DNA of 64,000 nucleotides, from positions 3,193,501 through 3,257,500 of the forward strand of contig OZ038473.1 of assembly GCA_964036295.1 (NCBI GenBank), given 5' to 3'. The notes beneath the pieces were generated by a model that was not told where the DNA came from, ran no database searches, and saw only the letters and a program-made list of their open reading frames with translations. This DNA comes from Plumapathes pennacea. Its lineage: Eukaryota; Cnidaria; Anthozoa; Antipatharia; Myriopathidae. The position numbers were made by a program, and so were the translations under genes. Below are positions 11,611-21,564 of the stretch, piece after piece (position 1 is the stretch's first letter; each line of letters opens with the position of its first letter).

Positions 11611-12293
11611 TTAATGTTATGATTATGTGTACCTCGATCGCGAAGCCTCATGACTTCGGGCCCCGATTCCCGAGTATTTTTCCGGACTATTTTGGCAACT
11701 GTTTCAGAACGGCAAAGGTCACTTCCACTGTCGTCAGTTTACATATATTTGATTTATCGTGTGTCATAATATCGTGATGATATGTGCCACTTGATTTTAA
11801 CAGGTTTCAAACTCGAATGGGTTTTCGGCGAACACTCGGCCCCAACGGCCACGTACCCCATCAAACTCGATTTCGATTTCTATCTGAACGCTTGCCGATG
11901 TCTGATCTTCTTCTTTTCACCTCCGGGTATGGGAACCATGCTGGTTTTTCAATGAGGGAGCCTGGGAAAGAACCTCAGGACAAATGACGAGAGCATGCGC
12001 GTATTAGTACAGAAGATCAACGAATTATTTTGACATACCGGTACCTTTTTGCCTTTTTGCATTGGAGTTCCGCAGCAGTGTAGTGGCAATAATGTCAGGA
12101 ATTTCTTGTTATGTAAATAAACTTCATAGGCACTCCGACAATCGCGCCGATGCCTTCAAGATCTGCCATTTTCTTCTCTTTCTGCAGTTGATTTGCTGTC
12201 CTTCCGGCTTTCTTGTCTCCGATAACCTGCGATTGTAAGATAATTTTGGGGATACATGACTTGTCATGATGCTCCGTGCATTGTTTATTGTGT

Positions 12294-12790
12294 ACAGTCA
12301 ACTCTCTCTAAGCGGACACCTCTCTAAGGCGGACAGCATGCAGATTTGGTCCTTGCCGATCTTCACTTGTTTATCTGTAACTGAATTCTCTCTAAGGCGG
12401 ACAGCATGCAGATTTGGTCCTTGCCGATCTTCACTTGTTTCTCTGTAACTGAACTCTAAGGCGGACAGCATGCAGATTTGGTCCTTGCCAATTTTCACTT
12501 GTTTCTCTGTAATTGAACTCTAAGGCGGACAGCATCCAGATTTGGTCCTTGCCAATTTTCACTTGTTTCTCTGTAACTGAACTCTAAGGCGGACAGCATG
12601 CAGATTTGGTCCTTGCCGATTTTCACTTGTTTCTGTGTAACTGAACTATGTATACAGTCAACTCTCTCTAAGGCGGACACTCGGGACTAGATTTAGTGTC
12701 TGTGTTAGAGAGAGTTCAGTTACAGAGAAATAAGTGAAAATTGCAAGGACCAAATCTGCATGCTGTCCGCCTTAGAGAGGTGTCCACTCA
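12294..12790. repeat. TIR element with 64-68 bp minisatellite, 5 units
   Basis: The left end TACAGTCAACTCTCTCTAAG and the inverted right part (CCGCCTTAGAGAGGTGTCC near 12765) enclose tandem units. Each unit contains GGCGGACAGCATGCAG, starting at 12328, 12396, 12460, 12524 and 12588. It lies in intron 2 of broken copy 3. Copy 4 carries 11 units. Confidence 0.75.
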
Positions 12791-13907
12791 GGGTGTGTAT
12801 ATATGTATATGGAAATTTTTAATAGCGAAAACAATTTAGGAAATACAATATCTCGGTTAATATGAAAAGATAAATCCTGAACGGCTGTGTCTGAATTTCA
12901 GCTATTTTTTTTCTGTGATGGCTTTGGCTGAGCTTGAGCCGAAAACACGTGACATGCGTGTGGTTATGAAAACTTTTAAATCAGTGCAATTTCAACCGAA
13001 CTGTTGGTCGGTCATCTTAACTCCTTTTCTGAACCTCACTGGATTGCTGTTTTCTTGGCTTTTGACTTCCTGATGTGTGCCAGCAAGTCGTACACCTTCA
13101 TGTTTCTGTAGGAGTCTCGTTACCTTTATGGTGTTCCTGTATGTGCCCTGCCACTGCCTAGGCACGTGGTAGGAATAGTGGTACGTCGGTACGCTCTCTT
13201 GTGCTGCGTTGGGACCGAACATTGCTTTAGTTTCAGCCTGCTGCTGAAGTCTGTAGAACAATAAATATTTCTGTAAGTTTCGATTGACTCCTGGTTTCCT
13301 GAACGAGGGCATGCTAGCAGCGATCCCACAATGCTGCTCCCGCTTCTTCCATGGCCAATGAACATGACGAACGTCTTAACGTTGTCATACATTTTAATCA
13401 AGTTTTCTGGTGTTCCTCTTCGATCTTCTTGAAGCAGACCTGGGTAGTACAACATTAAATTTAACACGAGCTTAGTTTGGAAAATTCAATCAGATTGGAA
13501 AACTGACAAACTAGCTACTAACTTACTGCAGTAGCTTCTAAATGTCTCGTATGTTAATGTTGTGTGCGTTTTCGCCCGATCGAAGTTTTTGGTTTTTATG
13601 TCGACAACAGTTCGTCAGACCCGAGTGGCTGCCAGACCCGAGTGAGACAAACGACTTCAAAACTTCGTGGGCATTTCCACCGACAAGCGTTCTGATATAT
13701 CGGAAAATGGTAAAGGGAATTGAGCCTTAATCCTGTCGGACACGGACAACTGACAACTGATGTGCAACTGAAGGCGTCGGTTGGCGAACAAGTCCTCGTT
13801 GGATGGATAGAAGTTACGAAACAAGAAATAAGATATCGTAAATTGAGCATGCGACACGTTCAGCAACTCACCTGTAACTACTTGGCTGCCGTAGTTGTTG
13901 AAGACAT

Positions 13908-14480
13908 GTGTCAACACATTTTGTCCGGGATTGTAAGTTTTTTTATTTTATTTCCCCTATTATACGCGAAAACGTCCGTCAACTTGCGGGTATGCAAGGA
14001 ACAAGTTTAGCTGTAAACCTGCCTCAGACGCCTCGTTGCACATCATCAATCTACTTGTCCTATTGTCGCGACATTGTCACATTCAACAACACTGGAGGAT
14101 TTCTTGGAGCAAAGCTTTGCAATGGTCTTGATGGCTGTCACTGGGATGAACATATTAAAAATGGTTCATGTGTGCAGTAACTGAAATTAATATACAAGTT
14201 GGACCAATTTTTAACACATTATACACTTTAATTCAGCACAATTATCAAATACTGTTGTAGCTATGCACTTAAAACTTGTATTCTGAACTTTTTACAGACT
14301 TTCATCGTTGCCAAATCGTCCCAACTGTAAAGTACACGGGTTAAAGAAAATCACCGTAAAATATTCCTAAACAGCGAGGATTTAGATTTCTTTGCCTTTA
14401 GTGCATCTTTTTGGCTGTGTTGCACCAACTCGACAGTTTAATAAATAACAGCGACCACATTTTACGGGTGAGTTTTTAAA
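13908..14480 (+). other. Old repeat copy with a possible 3'-terminal coding fragment
   Basis: From about 14193, the plus strand (TACAAGTTGGACC onward) matches the tandem unit found at 16.1-18.4 kb. Just upstream is an open plus-strand frame that ends at 14180 with GFLGAKLCNGLDGCHWDEHI plus a short Cys-containing tail and a stop. This might be a last coding exon whose 3' UTR gave rise to the repeat, but I do not recognise it and the call is weak. Confidence 0.3.
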
Positions 14481-14489
14481 ATTACTTAC

Positions 14490-15089
14490 CTAGAGCAATT
14501 CCAATAACGAGGCAGTTGACGGACACAAAGAGGACGCTGACTACAGCAGAATCGTATTGTTGATTCACACCAACTGGATCAGCATCTGCTGATGGCTTCA
14601 ACATCACACCGAGGCTCAAGTCAAAGAAGATCACCAGGAGAGCGACCGACTGCAGCATGTTCTCAGACTTGTCTGCTATTGGTTGTTATGCTGCGTGGAG
14701 CATGGAGAAGAGCCCTGACAGCAGAACGCCAATTCCAATCTGGGAACGGCTGTGGGAACCAATGAAAACGAGGCCACACATGAAGAACAACTTCCGGTAC
14801 ATCTCCGTCACTTCCCAGAACCAAAACCGCGGCTCGTAGTTTTCGTAGAACAAACTCAGCGAGAATGTTGCATCCGGGACATTAGGCTGCTTCCACGTGT
14901 GCACGTTTGACTGCTGCATCACGTGACGACTGTCACCTATACACGTCCTTGGTTGGTCTCTCATTCCGAGTTCCTCTTCAATCTTGAATAGTTTGTAGTA
15001 GTATTTCCAAAGAAGAATCAGGACCAAAATTGGAAAACCGACCGGATACAAAACCATGAGTGCGGCCGCGTGCCAGTACCCGTTATGTT
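14490..15089 (-). pseudogene. Isolated exon of a multi-pass membrane protein with a nonsense codon
   Basis: The minus strand from an AG at 15090-15091 to a GTAAGT donor below 14490 encodes several hydrophobic segments. These include ALMVLYPVGFPILVLILLW, RKLFFMCGLVFIG and QIGIGVLLSGLFSMLHAA. A conserved-looking intracellular stretch, GDSRHVMQQSNVHTWKQPNV, lies between them. A TAA at 14686-14688 interrupts the frame, but the same frame continues with SVALLVIFFDLSLGVMLKP and ends at a good donor. The natural reading is therefore an exon with one nonsense mutation. No neighbouring exons are seen on either side. I recall similar C-terminal blocks in large cnidarian multi-domain membrane proteins but cannot name the family. 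Confidence 0.55.
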
Positions 15090-15109
15090 CTGGCATGAAG
15101 GACAGAGAA

Positions 15110-15950
15110 ATCACTTTTTAGAAATGTTTCGCAAAGCTGCTCATCCTTTGAGTAGCAAAGCTTGAGACAGGAAGGTGGCAGGATTTGGATGATCCTAACA
15201 CAAGTCGTGGGGTATGTGGCAAAAAGGAAAACAAAGATGTTGCGGTAGCAGGATCTTTTTACGGCTAATAGGCACTAGGCTGAAAAAGACGTCGGTACCA
15301 GAAAACGTTCCGGCTCGATGATTTTGAGATTTGTTTTCGTTTTACTTTAGGGCGGGGAGCAAACAAGCAGAACATGCAAATTTGCTTCGGAGCCATCGCT
15401 TTTGATTGGTCGGGAAAATTTGATGTACAGGTCGCAGGGCTCGCCAAGTTCATGGCTCATACTTCTACTTAATTTTTTCATAATAAATATCTTTTCTGCA
15501 ATTTAAACGTATCATTTTATTTTAGTTTGCTTGACTTTTACTGTCAAAGCTCGAAAATAAGTTCGTCTCTTACATGTGCGTAGTGCCTATTGTCATCAGC
15601 AACTTCTAAGAGAAGAGGTGGAGCTTAAAGACATAATCAATCGGCACCAATTCTTCTTCCGGGTTCTCCTTGTTTCCCTCCGTTTCACCGGTGTACCTAT
15701 ATGTTTTTCTTTTTTGTCTGTCCAACTCTTTAGAGAATTGAGAAAACTTAGTGACCTTGGAAGGGTAACAGGTACAGTAATTCGTGCTGGTGGATATGTG
15801 TAAGGTTGTGAGCCAATTGTCATAATTATTTTCAACTGATGATTGTACTAGCTTCTTCTCTATGGCATTAAAAAAGTGATGTTAAAAATGCGCACAAGAA
15901 ACCACAGGTTTACCGTGGGACAGCTCGCGATGTTGAAACGTACAATTTAC
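15110..15950. other. Gene-free stretch
   Basis: I see no exon, RNA gene or clear repeat here. The overlapping small frames on both strands near 15.6-15.8 kb have no recognisable domain or conserved partner in the window. Confidence 0.4.
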
Positions 15951-15954
15951 AAAA

Positions 15955-18600
15955 CCCCTGCTCAAAAACTAAAAAAAAAAATGAACAACAATCGTATCGT
16001 TAATAGGCGATCCAATTTTTTAGTTGCCCAATTGCCCCCTAGTTCTCATTTACTCTCCCAATTTACATGTTATCGTCAATCCTTCGTTTCTGCCACTTTC
16101 TACGAGTGCTTGGTTTGCCAAATCTGGAGTCAATTCAATAAAACATTTACAAGTGTATTTTACAAGTTGGGTCACTTTTACCACATATTTGAAACACACT
16201 TTAATTCAATACCATGGCCAAATGCTGTTGAAGTTATGCATTTGAGACTTGTATCCGTAAAGTCTTCTAGAATTCCAAGAGATTAAAGCCCTTTTAGTGG
16301 CGTTACAGTAATAGTCGAACTTTTAAAGTACACATGTAAATGTTAATTGAATTGGTCCCTCCTTTCAATCATTTTGTTTATTCGTCCATGCCTGCTGTCA
16401 CGTCTACAGGTTCGCCTTTATCCGCTTTTCCTCTGCTTATTCAGCCATGTGTGATCTCATGTTCAATCATGTAAGAATACCTGTTCACCTTTCACCTACA
16501 TTACCTATACATTACTGTCTTTTCAGGAAGCGCTATACAACATTCACACGCCCAAAAATCCTGGTCAAAAACTAAGAAAATAAAAAAACAATCGTCATGT
16601 TGATAGGCGATCCAATTTTTAGTTGTCCAATTGATACTCTCTTGTTCTCATTTACTCCCAATTTACATGTTATCGTCAATATTTCGTTTCTGCCACTTTC
16701 TACGAGTGCTTGGTTTGCCATATCTGGAGTCAATTCAATGAAACATTTACAAGTGTATTTCACAAGTTGGGCCACTTTTTCTACAAGTTAAAACACACTT
16801 TACTTCAATACCATGGCCAAATGCTGTTGCAGTGATCCGTTTGAGACTTGTATCCATAAAGTTTTACAGAATCCCAACAGATTAAAGTCACTTTAGTGGC
16901 GTTTCACTAATAGTCCAAATTGTAAATGGTTCTCGAAATGGCCCCTGGGGTCAATTCAATAAAACATTTACAAGTGTGTTTTACAAGTTGGGCCACTTTT
17001 TCCACAAGTTAAAACACACTCTAATTCAATACCATGGCCAAATGCTGTTGAAGTTATGCATTTGAGACTTGTATCCATAAAGTTTTACAGAATCCCAACA
17101 GATTAAAGTCATTTTAGTGGCGTTTCACTAATAGTCCAAATTGTAAATGGTTCTCGAAATGGCCCCTGGGGTCAATTCAATAAAACATTTACAAGTGTGT
17201 TTTACAAGTTGGGCCACTTTTTCCACAAGTTAAAACACACTCTAATTCAATACCATGGCCAAATGCTGTTGAAGTTATGCATTTGAGAATTTTATCCGTA
17301 AATTTTACAGAATTCCAAGAGATTAAAGCCCTTTTAGTGGCGTTACAGTAATAGTCGAACTTTTAAAGTACACATGTAAATGTTAATTGAATTGGTCCCT
17401 CCTTTCAATCATTTTGTTTATTCGTCCATGTCTGCTGTCACGTCTACAGGTTCGCCTTTATCCGCTTTTCCTCTGATTATTCAGCCATGTGTGATCTCAT
17501 GTTCAATCATGTAAGAATACCTGTTCACCTTTCACCTACATTACCTATACATTACTGTCTTTTCAGGAAGCGCTATACAACATTCACACGCACAAAAATC
17601 CTGGTCAAAAACTAAGAAAATAAAAAAACAATCGTCATGTTGATAGGCGATCCAATTTTTAGTTGTCCAATTGATACTCTCTTGTTCTCATTTACTCTCC
17701 CAATTTACATGTTATCGTCAATATTTCGTTTCTGCCACTTTCTACGAGTGCTTGGTTTGCCATATCTGGAGTCAATTCAATGAAACATTTACAAGTGTAT
17801 TTCACAAGTTGGGCCACTTTTTCTACAAGTTAAAACACACTTTACTTCAATACCATGGCCAAATGCTGTTGCAGTGATCCGTTTGAGACTTGTATCCATA
17901 AAGTTTTACAGAATCCCAACAGATTAAAGTCACTTTAGTGGCGTTTCACTAATAGTCCAAATTGTAAATGGTTCTCGAAATGGCCCCTGGGGTCAATTCA
18001 ATAAAACATTTACAGGTGTGTTTTACAAGTTGGGCCACTTTTTCCACAAGTTAAAACACTCTAATTCAATACCATGGTCAAATGCTGTTGAAGTTATGCA
18101 TTTGAGACTTGTATCCATAAAGTTTTACAGAATTCCAACAGATTAAAGTCATTTTAGTGGCGTTTCACTAATAGTCCAAATTGTAAATGGTTCTTGAAAT
18201 GACCGGTGGGGTCAATTCAATAAAACATTTACAAGTGTGTTTTACAAGTTGGGCCACTTTTTCCACAAGTTAAAACTCACTCTAATTCAATACCATGGTC
18301 AAATGCTGTTGAAGTTATGCATTTGAGACTTGTATCCGTAAATTTTACAGAATTCCAACAGATTAAAGCCCTTTTAGTGGCGTTACAGTAATAGTCGAGC
18401 TTTTAAAGTACACATGTAAATATTAATTGAATTGGTCCCTCCTTTCAATCTATTTGTTTATTCGTCCATGTCTGCTGTCACGTCTACAGGTTCGCCTTTA
18501 TCCGCTTTTCCTCTGCTTATTCAGCCATGTGTGATCTCATGTTCAATCATGTAAGAATACCTGTTCACCTTTCACCTACATTACCTATACATTGTCTTTA
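15955..18600 (+). repeat. Nested tandem repeat array upstream of the MACPF gene
   Basis: There are three large units (about 15955-16560, 16561-17600 and 17601-18600). Each opens with a GGTCAAAAACTAAGAAAATA-like segment and closes with ATTACTGTCTTTTCAGGAAG (degraded in the last). Inside, a subunit of about 221 bp beginning GTCAATTCAAT occurs at 16129, at 16729, 16950 and 17171, and at 17771, 17992 and 18211. The L2 to L3 offset is 1042 bp. The final unit runs directly into the 5' UTR of the MACPF gene, and its last bases (GAAGCGCTRTACAACATTCA) are shared by all three units. Confidence 0.85.
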
Positions 18601-18602
18601 AG
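18549..18602 (+). promoter_or_regulatory. Candidate short 5' UTR intron
   Basis: GTAAGAATACCTG at 18549 and a pyrimidine-rich ATTGTCTTTAAG ending at 18602 could bound an intron of roughly 55 bp. The two upstream repeats have a better acceptor, CTGTCTTTTCAG, at the same place (about 16527 and 17567). This is based only on splice-site appearance. Confidence 0.3.
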
Positions 18603-18669
18603 GAAGCGCTGTACAACATTCACACCCATTCCATGGTTAGACACTCTACAGTACAAGCAACACGACAAG

Positions 18670-20139
18670 ATGCTAGCCGCAATCATTTTGTTCGTCACCT
18701 TTGGAGCTTGCGTTGCCAAAGATAATGTACCGCTTTCACTTGGAAAGTCCATCTACGTCCCAAACACAAACCTACTGGGTTCCATCCCAAATGGAGGTCG
18801 CATCTTTGATTCTCTTCCTGCAGATTGCATAAGGAAAGAAGATATCCAGGAATCGTACAAATATGACAACTATTACAGAGACACAGCCTCATTTTATTCC
18901 AGCATTGCGTCTACCACTAATCTGCGTGGATCATATGAAGCCGATTTTTCCATGGCAGCAACGCTCGATGTAACCACCAAGTCTATCAGTTCTTCTGAGC
19001 GCAAAGTCAGCGGCGATTCCTTAAAGATGGCTTCAAAGGCATACAAGCAGTTGGTTAAAAAAGACTGTCTTCACGAAGGCAAGCTCAATCCGAGCCTTAT
19101 CAATGCCTTTAATGACTTGGAAGTCACCATCTCCTCGCCATGGCGGTATGAATCTTGGCGAAAGTATAATATCTTTCTAAAACGGCACGGCTCGCACATC
19201 GTGACAGAAATCACCTATGGTTCCAGTATCGACCAGTACTCTTTTTCCAAATCCGAGAAGACCTACACCAGACGAGATTTCACTGTCAAAAGCTGCATTT
19301 CTCTGGCTGGAGATGTCGGCGTAAAGAAACTGAATGTGTCGCTCTGTGCCGGCATTACCGACGAAGAAATCTCCAGGGTCACAAGCTTGGAAATGGTCAG
19401 TTCATTGACCGTCAGAGGGGGCAAGGCGGCAACTCGCGGTGCACTTGTGCGTAAACGATCTGACAAACTGATTGAAAATTTTATGAACGAAGGGTGCTCC
19501 AGCCCGGCAGCGATCCAGTTCAAACTCAAACCAATCTGGGAGGTCCTACAGGAAAAGTTTTCGTCATCTAAAGACCTCGCCAAAGCTATCAACCTGGAGT
19601 ATTACTACAAAGGCTACCTGAACTTCGACTGTCCGTATCTAGCAAAGCATAAGCAAGTACTGCAAAGGTTTGAGTTGTCACCAAATAGCAAACCCGACAG
19701 GCCCGAATACCAGTGCTCGCTTGCACCCGAAGGTTGTCACAGCAACAACGACTGCCATTATCGTGTAGGCGTGTATTGCGGTTGTTATGGTGACTCGTGC
19801 ATTCGCTACGGCTCAAAAACGTTGGACACTGGTAAAAGAAGAACAACAGCTGCTCCCTACTATGGCAGTGGTATGCGCGGGAAAGGATGCGGCTGGAAGG
19901 TGTGGGGTTCCAGGTGCGCATGCAAGAACGAACGTACGGAAAGAAAGATCATATGGTCGCTGGACAGGAAGGAGGCCTTGGACGCCATGGCTGGTGGGGG
20001 TAAATCAAAGGAGAACAAGAAGGAGTCCAAGAAGATGAAGGTATCCAGGAAGATGCTTGGCCGTTTTGTGGAGCAAGTAAACGAAGGAGAAGAAGGAGTC
20101 AAAGATGATGGAAGTACAGAAAACTTTGACTTCAACTAA
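18670..20139 (+). CDS. Secreted MACPF-domain protein (cnidarian pore-forming-toxin-like)
   Basis: This is a single-exon frame of 489 residues from ATG 18670; a frame open to 18592 precedes it. The 18670 start is chosen because it gives a clean signal peptide (MLAAIILFVTFGACVA). The MACPF core is marked by FLKRHGSHIVTEITYGSS at about residues 170-187, the domain signature around the central sheet and its membrane-inserting helices. A short EGF-like cysteine cluster follows at about 347-380 (GCHSNNDCHYRVGVYCGCYG). A second Cys/Trp patch (GCGWKVWGSRCACKN, about 405-420) and a Lys/Glu-rich tail come after that. Length and order (signal, MACPF, EGF-like) match the family of sea anemone nematocyst MACPF toxins. 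A role in venom, defence or immunity is inferred from the family. AATAAA lies at about 20211. No disabling mutation is seen. Confidence 0.85.
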   Translation: MLAAIILFVTFGACVAKDNVPLSLGKSIYVPNTNLLGSIPNGGRIFDSLPADCIRKEDIQESYKYDNYYRDTASFYSSIASTTNLRGSYEADFSMAATLDVTTKSISSSERKVSGDSLKMASKAYKQLVKKDCLHEGKLNPSLINAFNDLEVTISSPWRYESWRKYNIFLKRHGSHIVTEITYGSSIDQYSFSKSEKTYTRRDFTVKSCISLAGDVGVKKLNVSLCAGITDEEISRVTSLEMVSSLTVRGGKAATRGALVRKRSDKLIENFMNEGCSSPAAIQFKLKPIWEVLQEKFSSSKDLAKAINLEYYYKGYLNFDCPYLAKHKQVLQRFELSPNSKPDRPEYQCSLAPEGCHSNNDCHYRVGVYCGCYGDSCIRYGSKTLDTGKRRTTAAPYYGSGMRGKGCGWKVWGSRCACKNERTERKIIWSLDRKEALDAMAGGGKSKENKKESKKMKVSRKMLGRFVEQVNEGEEGVKDDGSTENFDFN

Positions 20140-21280
20140 TCGCATGAAGACAGCGAAATGAATTATTGTCTTACTACTGTATTTGTAACGTCGTGCAATG
20201 ACAGCGTATACAATAAAATGTGATATCGTTATTGCTGAAAACAGTTAATGATGTCTTAAAATGATTATGCAATCTGAAATTGTGGTTTCCTGAAATGGGT
20301 GGTTCATCCTTTGCTCAAGGGACCGAGAGAGAAATTGATAAGATGAGAGACAGAGACAGAGAGGGGTATAGGGAGAGGGGAGTGAAAAGAGAAACAGACA
20401 TACCTTTTCTCTAGACGTATTTTCGCTGTTCGATCGTTTCTCGATTTTGCCTTGCCCATGCCTGTTCCCTTCTCTTTTGAAGACGTGCTTCGCGAGACCG
20501 TTCTGTTTCAAGTTTTCCAGTTTTCAAATTCATTTTCGTGAACGTAGTTACGTACAATTATTGCTTCGTTCAAATCTTTTTTTCTTCCGAATGTCAGTAA
20601 AAACACTGGCGGAGACGCTAATCGACAATTATTGCGTCGACCATTGCCTTAGGCACCATACACCTGGCCTTAAAAGTCGTACCACCGGCACACACACACG
20701 AACATTAAATTTCGAGATGGCGACACGCTTAGAATCTTCAAATAAGGCGGAAAACTTTGAATTTGTTTTGAATTCATTTGGATTTGTTTTGAATTTGTTT
20801 TGTTGTCCCTTAGCTTGTGAATGCATTCCCTTTTCAACTTTTTCCCTAATTATACCCATTAAGTTTTCGAGTTTCATCTTCGAGTTTCATCCGATATATG
20901 AAATGTACTTTCACAATTCCGCATGCGCGAAGAAACGGAGAGACTGTAGCACTGCTATAGGTTTTGTTTGGCTTTGGTGGCTAAAGCATTTCATGACATT
21001 TTATAATAAATGGTCGGAGTAAACACGAGAGTCGGGAAACTTTGTATTTGTTTTGAATTCATTTGAGTGTTTTGAATTTGTTTCTCTTTATTTGTGAATG
21101 CATATCCACCGCAAGCCGCAGAAATAGTGCAGTTTATTCAAAGTAAAGAGTCGTCAAAAGTGCATATATGTGCCATGTTTCGTTTTTACATACATGCTAC
21201 CAAGAACAGCTTCATATTTCACCAGCGGAACTTTCTGTTCTTCTTACAGAAGGGGGTCCATATCCGCTAGGACACCAGAT
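20140..21280. other. MACPF 3' flank and inverted repeat pair
   Basis: After the MACPF polyadenylation signal I see no gene. Positions 20673-20752 (CACACGAACATTAAATTTCG and AGATGGCGACACGCTT) recur inverted at 21377-21467. A TTTGTTTTGAATTCATTTG block is repeated directly at about 20762 and 21038. The long open frame at 20447-21022 has repeat-derived, low-complexity content. Confidence 0.4.
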
Positions 21281-21564
21281 TCACTAAACTGTGTACGACT
21301 TACGTAAACTTGCGCACATCGCCTGGATATTCACGATATTTTCCCCGAACGAAGTGAGGGAAATAATCACGGCGCTAATGCAGCAAAATCGCATCATTTG
21401 AAGACTCCAAGCGTGTCGCCATCTCGAAATTTAATGTTCGTGTGTGTGTGTGTGTGTGGGGTACGACTCGTCCCCAGGGCCATCCGCGTCGAGCGACCAC
21501 TGCGAGGTTACATCGGCAGCTTAACTGTAAACCGCCATTTTCTTAGTGACATGCGGTAGCTGTA

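Larger units (their letters stand above)
10495..13907 (-). pseudogene. Sulfotransferase-like copy 3 (broken)
   Basis: All four exon positions are recognisable. Exon 4 (10495-10827) is intact. Exon 3 (12045-12226) has lost about 13 bp in two places, so the frame stops right after the ITRN of the 3'-phosphate motif. Exon 2 (13124-13439) lacks about 45-50 bp just after the P-loop segment SIVGSLL, removing the region that reads DAHPDVIIAHE in copy 4 and shifting frame. Exon 1 retains only its 3' part (13872-13906): homology with copy 4 ends abruptly there, and the start codon and anchor are gone. It is the paralogue-by-duplication of copy 4 (30229-33826), which is intact. Confidence 0.8.

Noticed and set aside
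12298..12680. Tandem repeats considered as a CRISPR-like array or repeat protein
   Set aside because: The repeats are head-to-tail units without distinct spacers inside a TIR element in a eukaryotic intron.
20447..21022. 191-codon plus-strand frame
   Set aside because: It runs through the inverted repeat at 20673-20752 and low-complexity TTTGTTTTGAATT blocks, with no recognisable domain.
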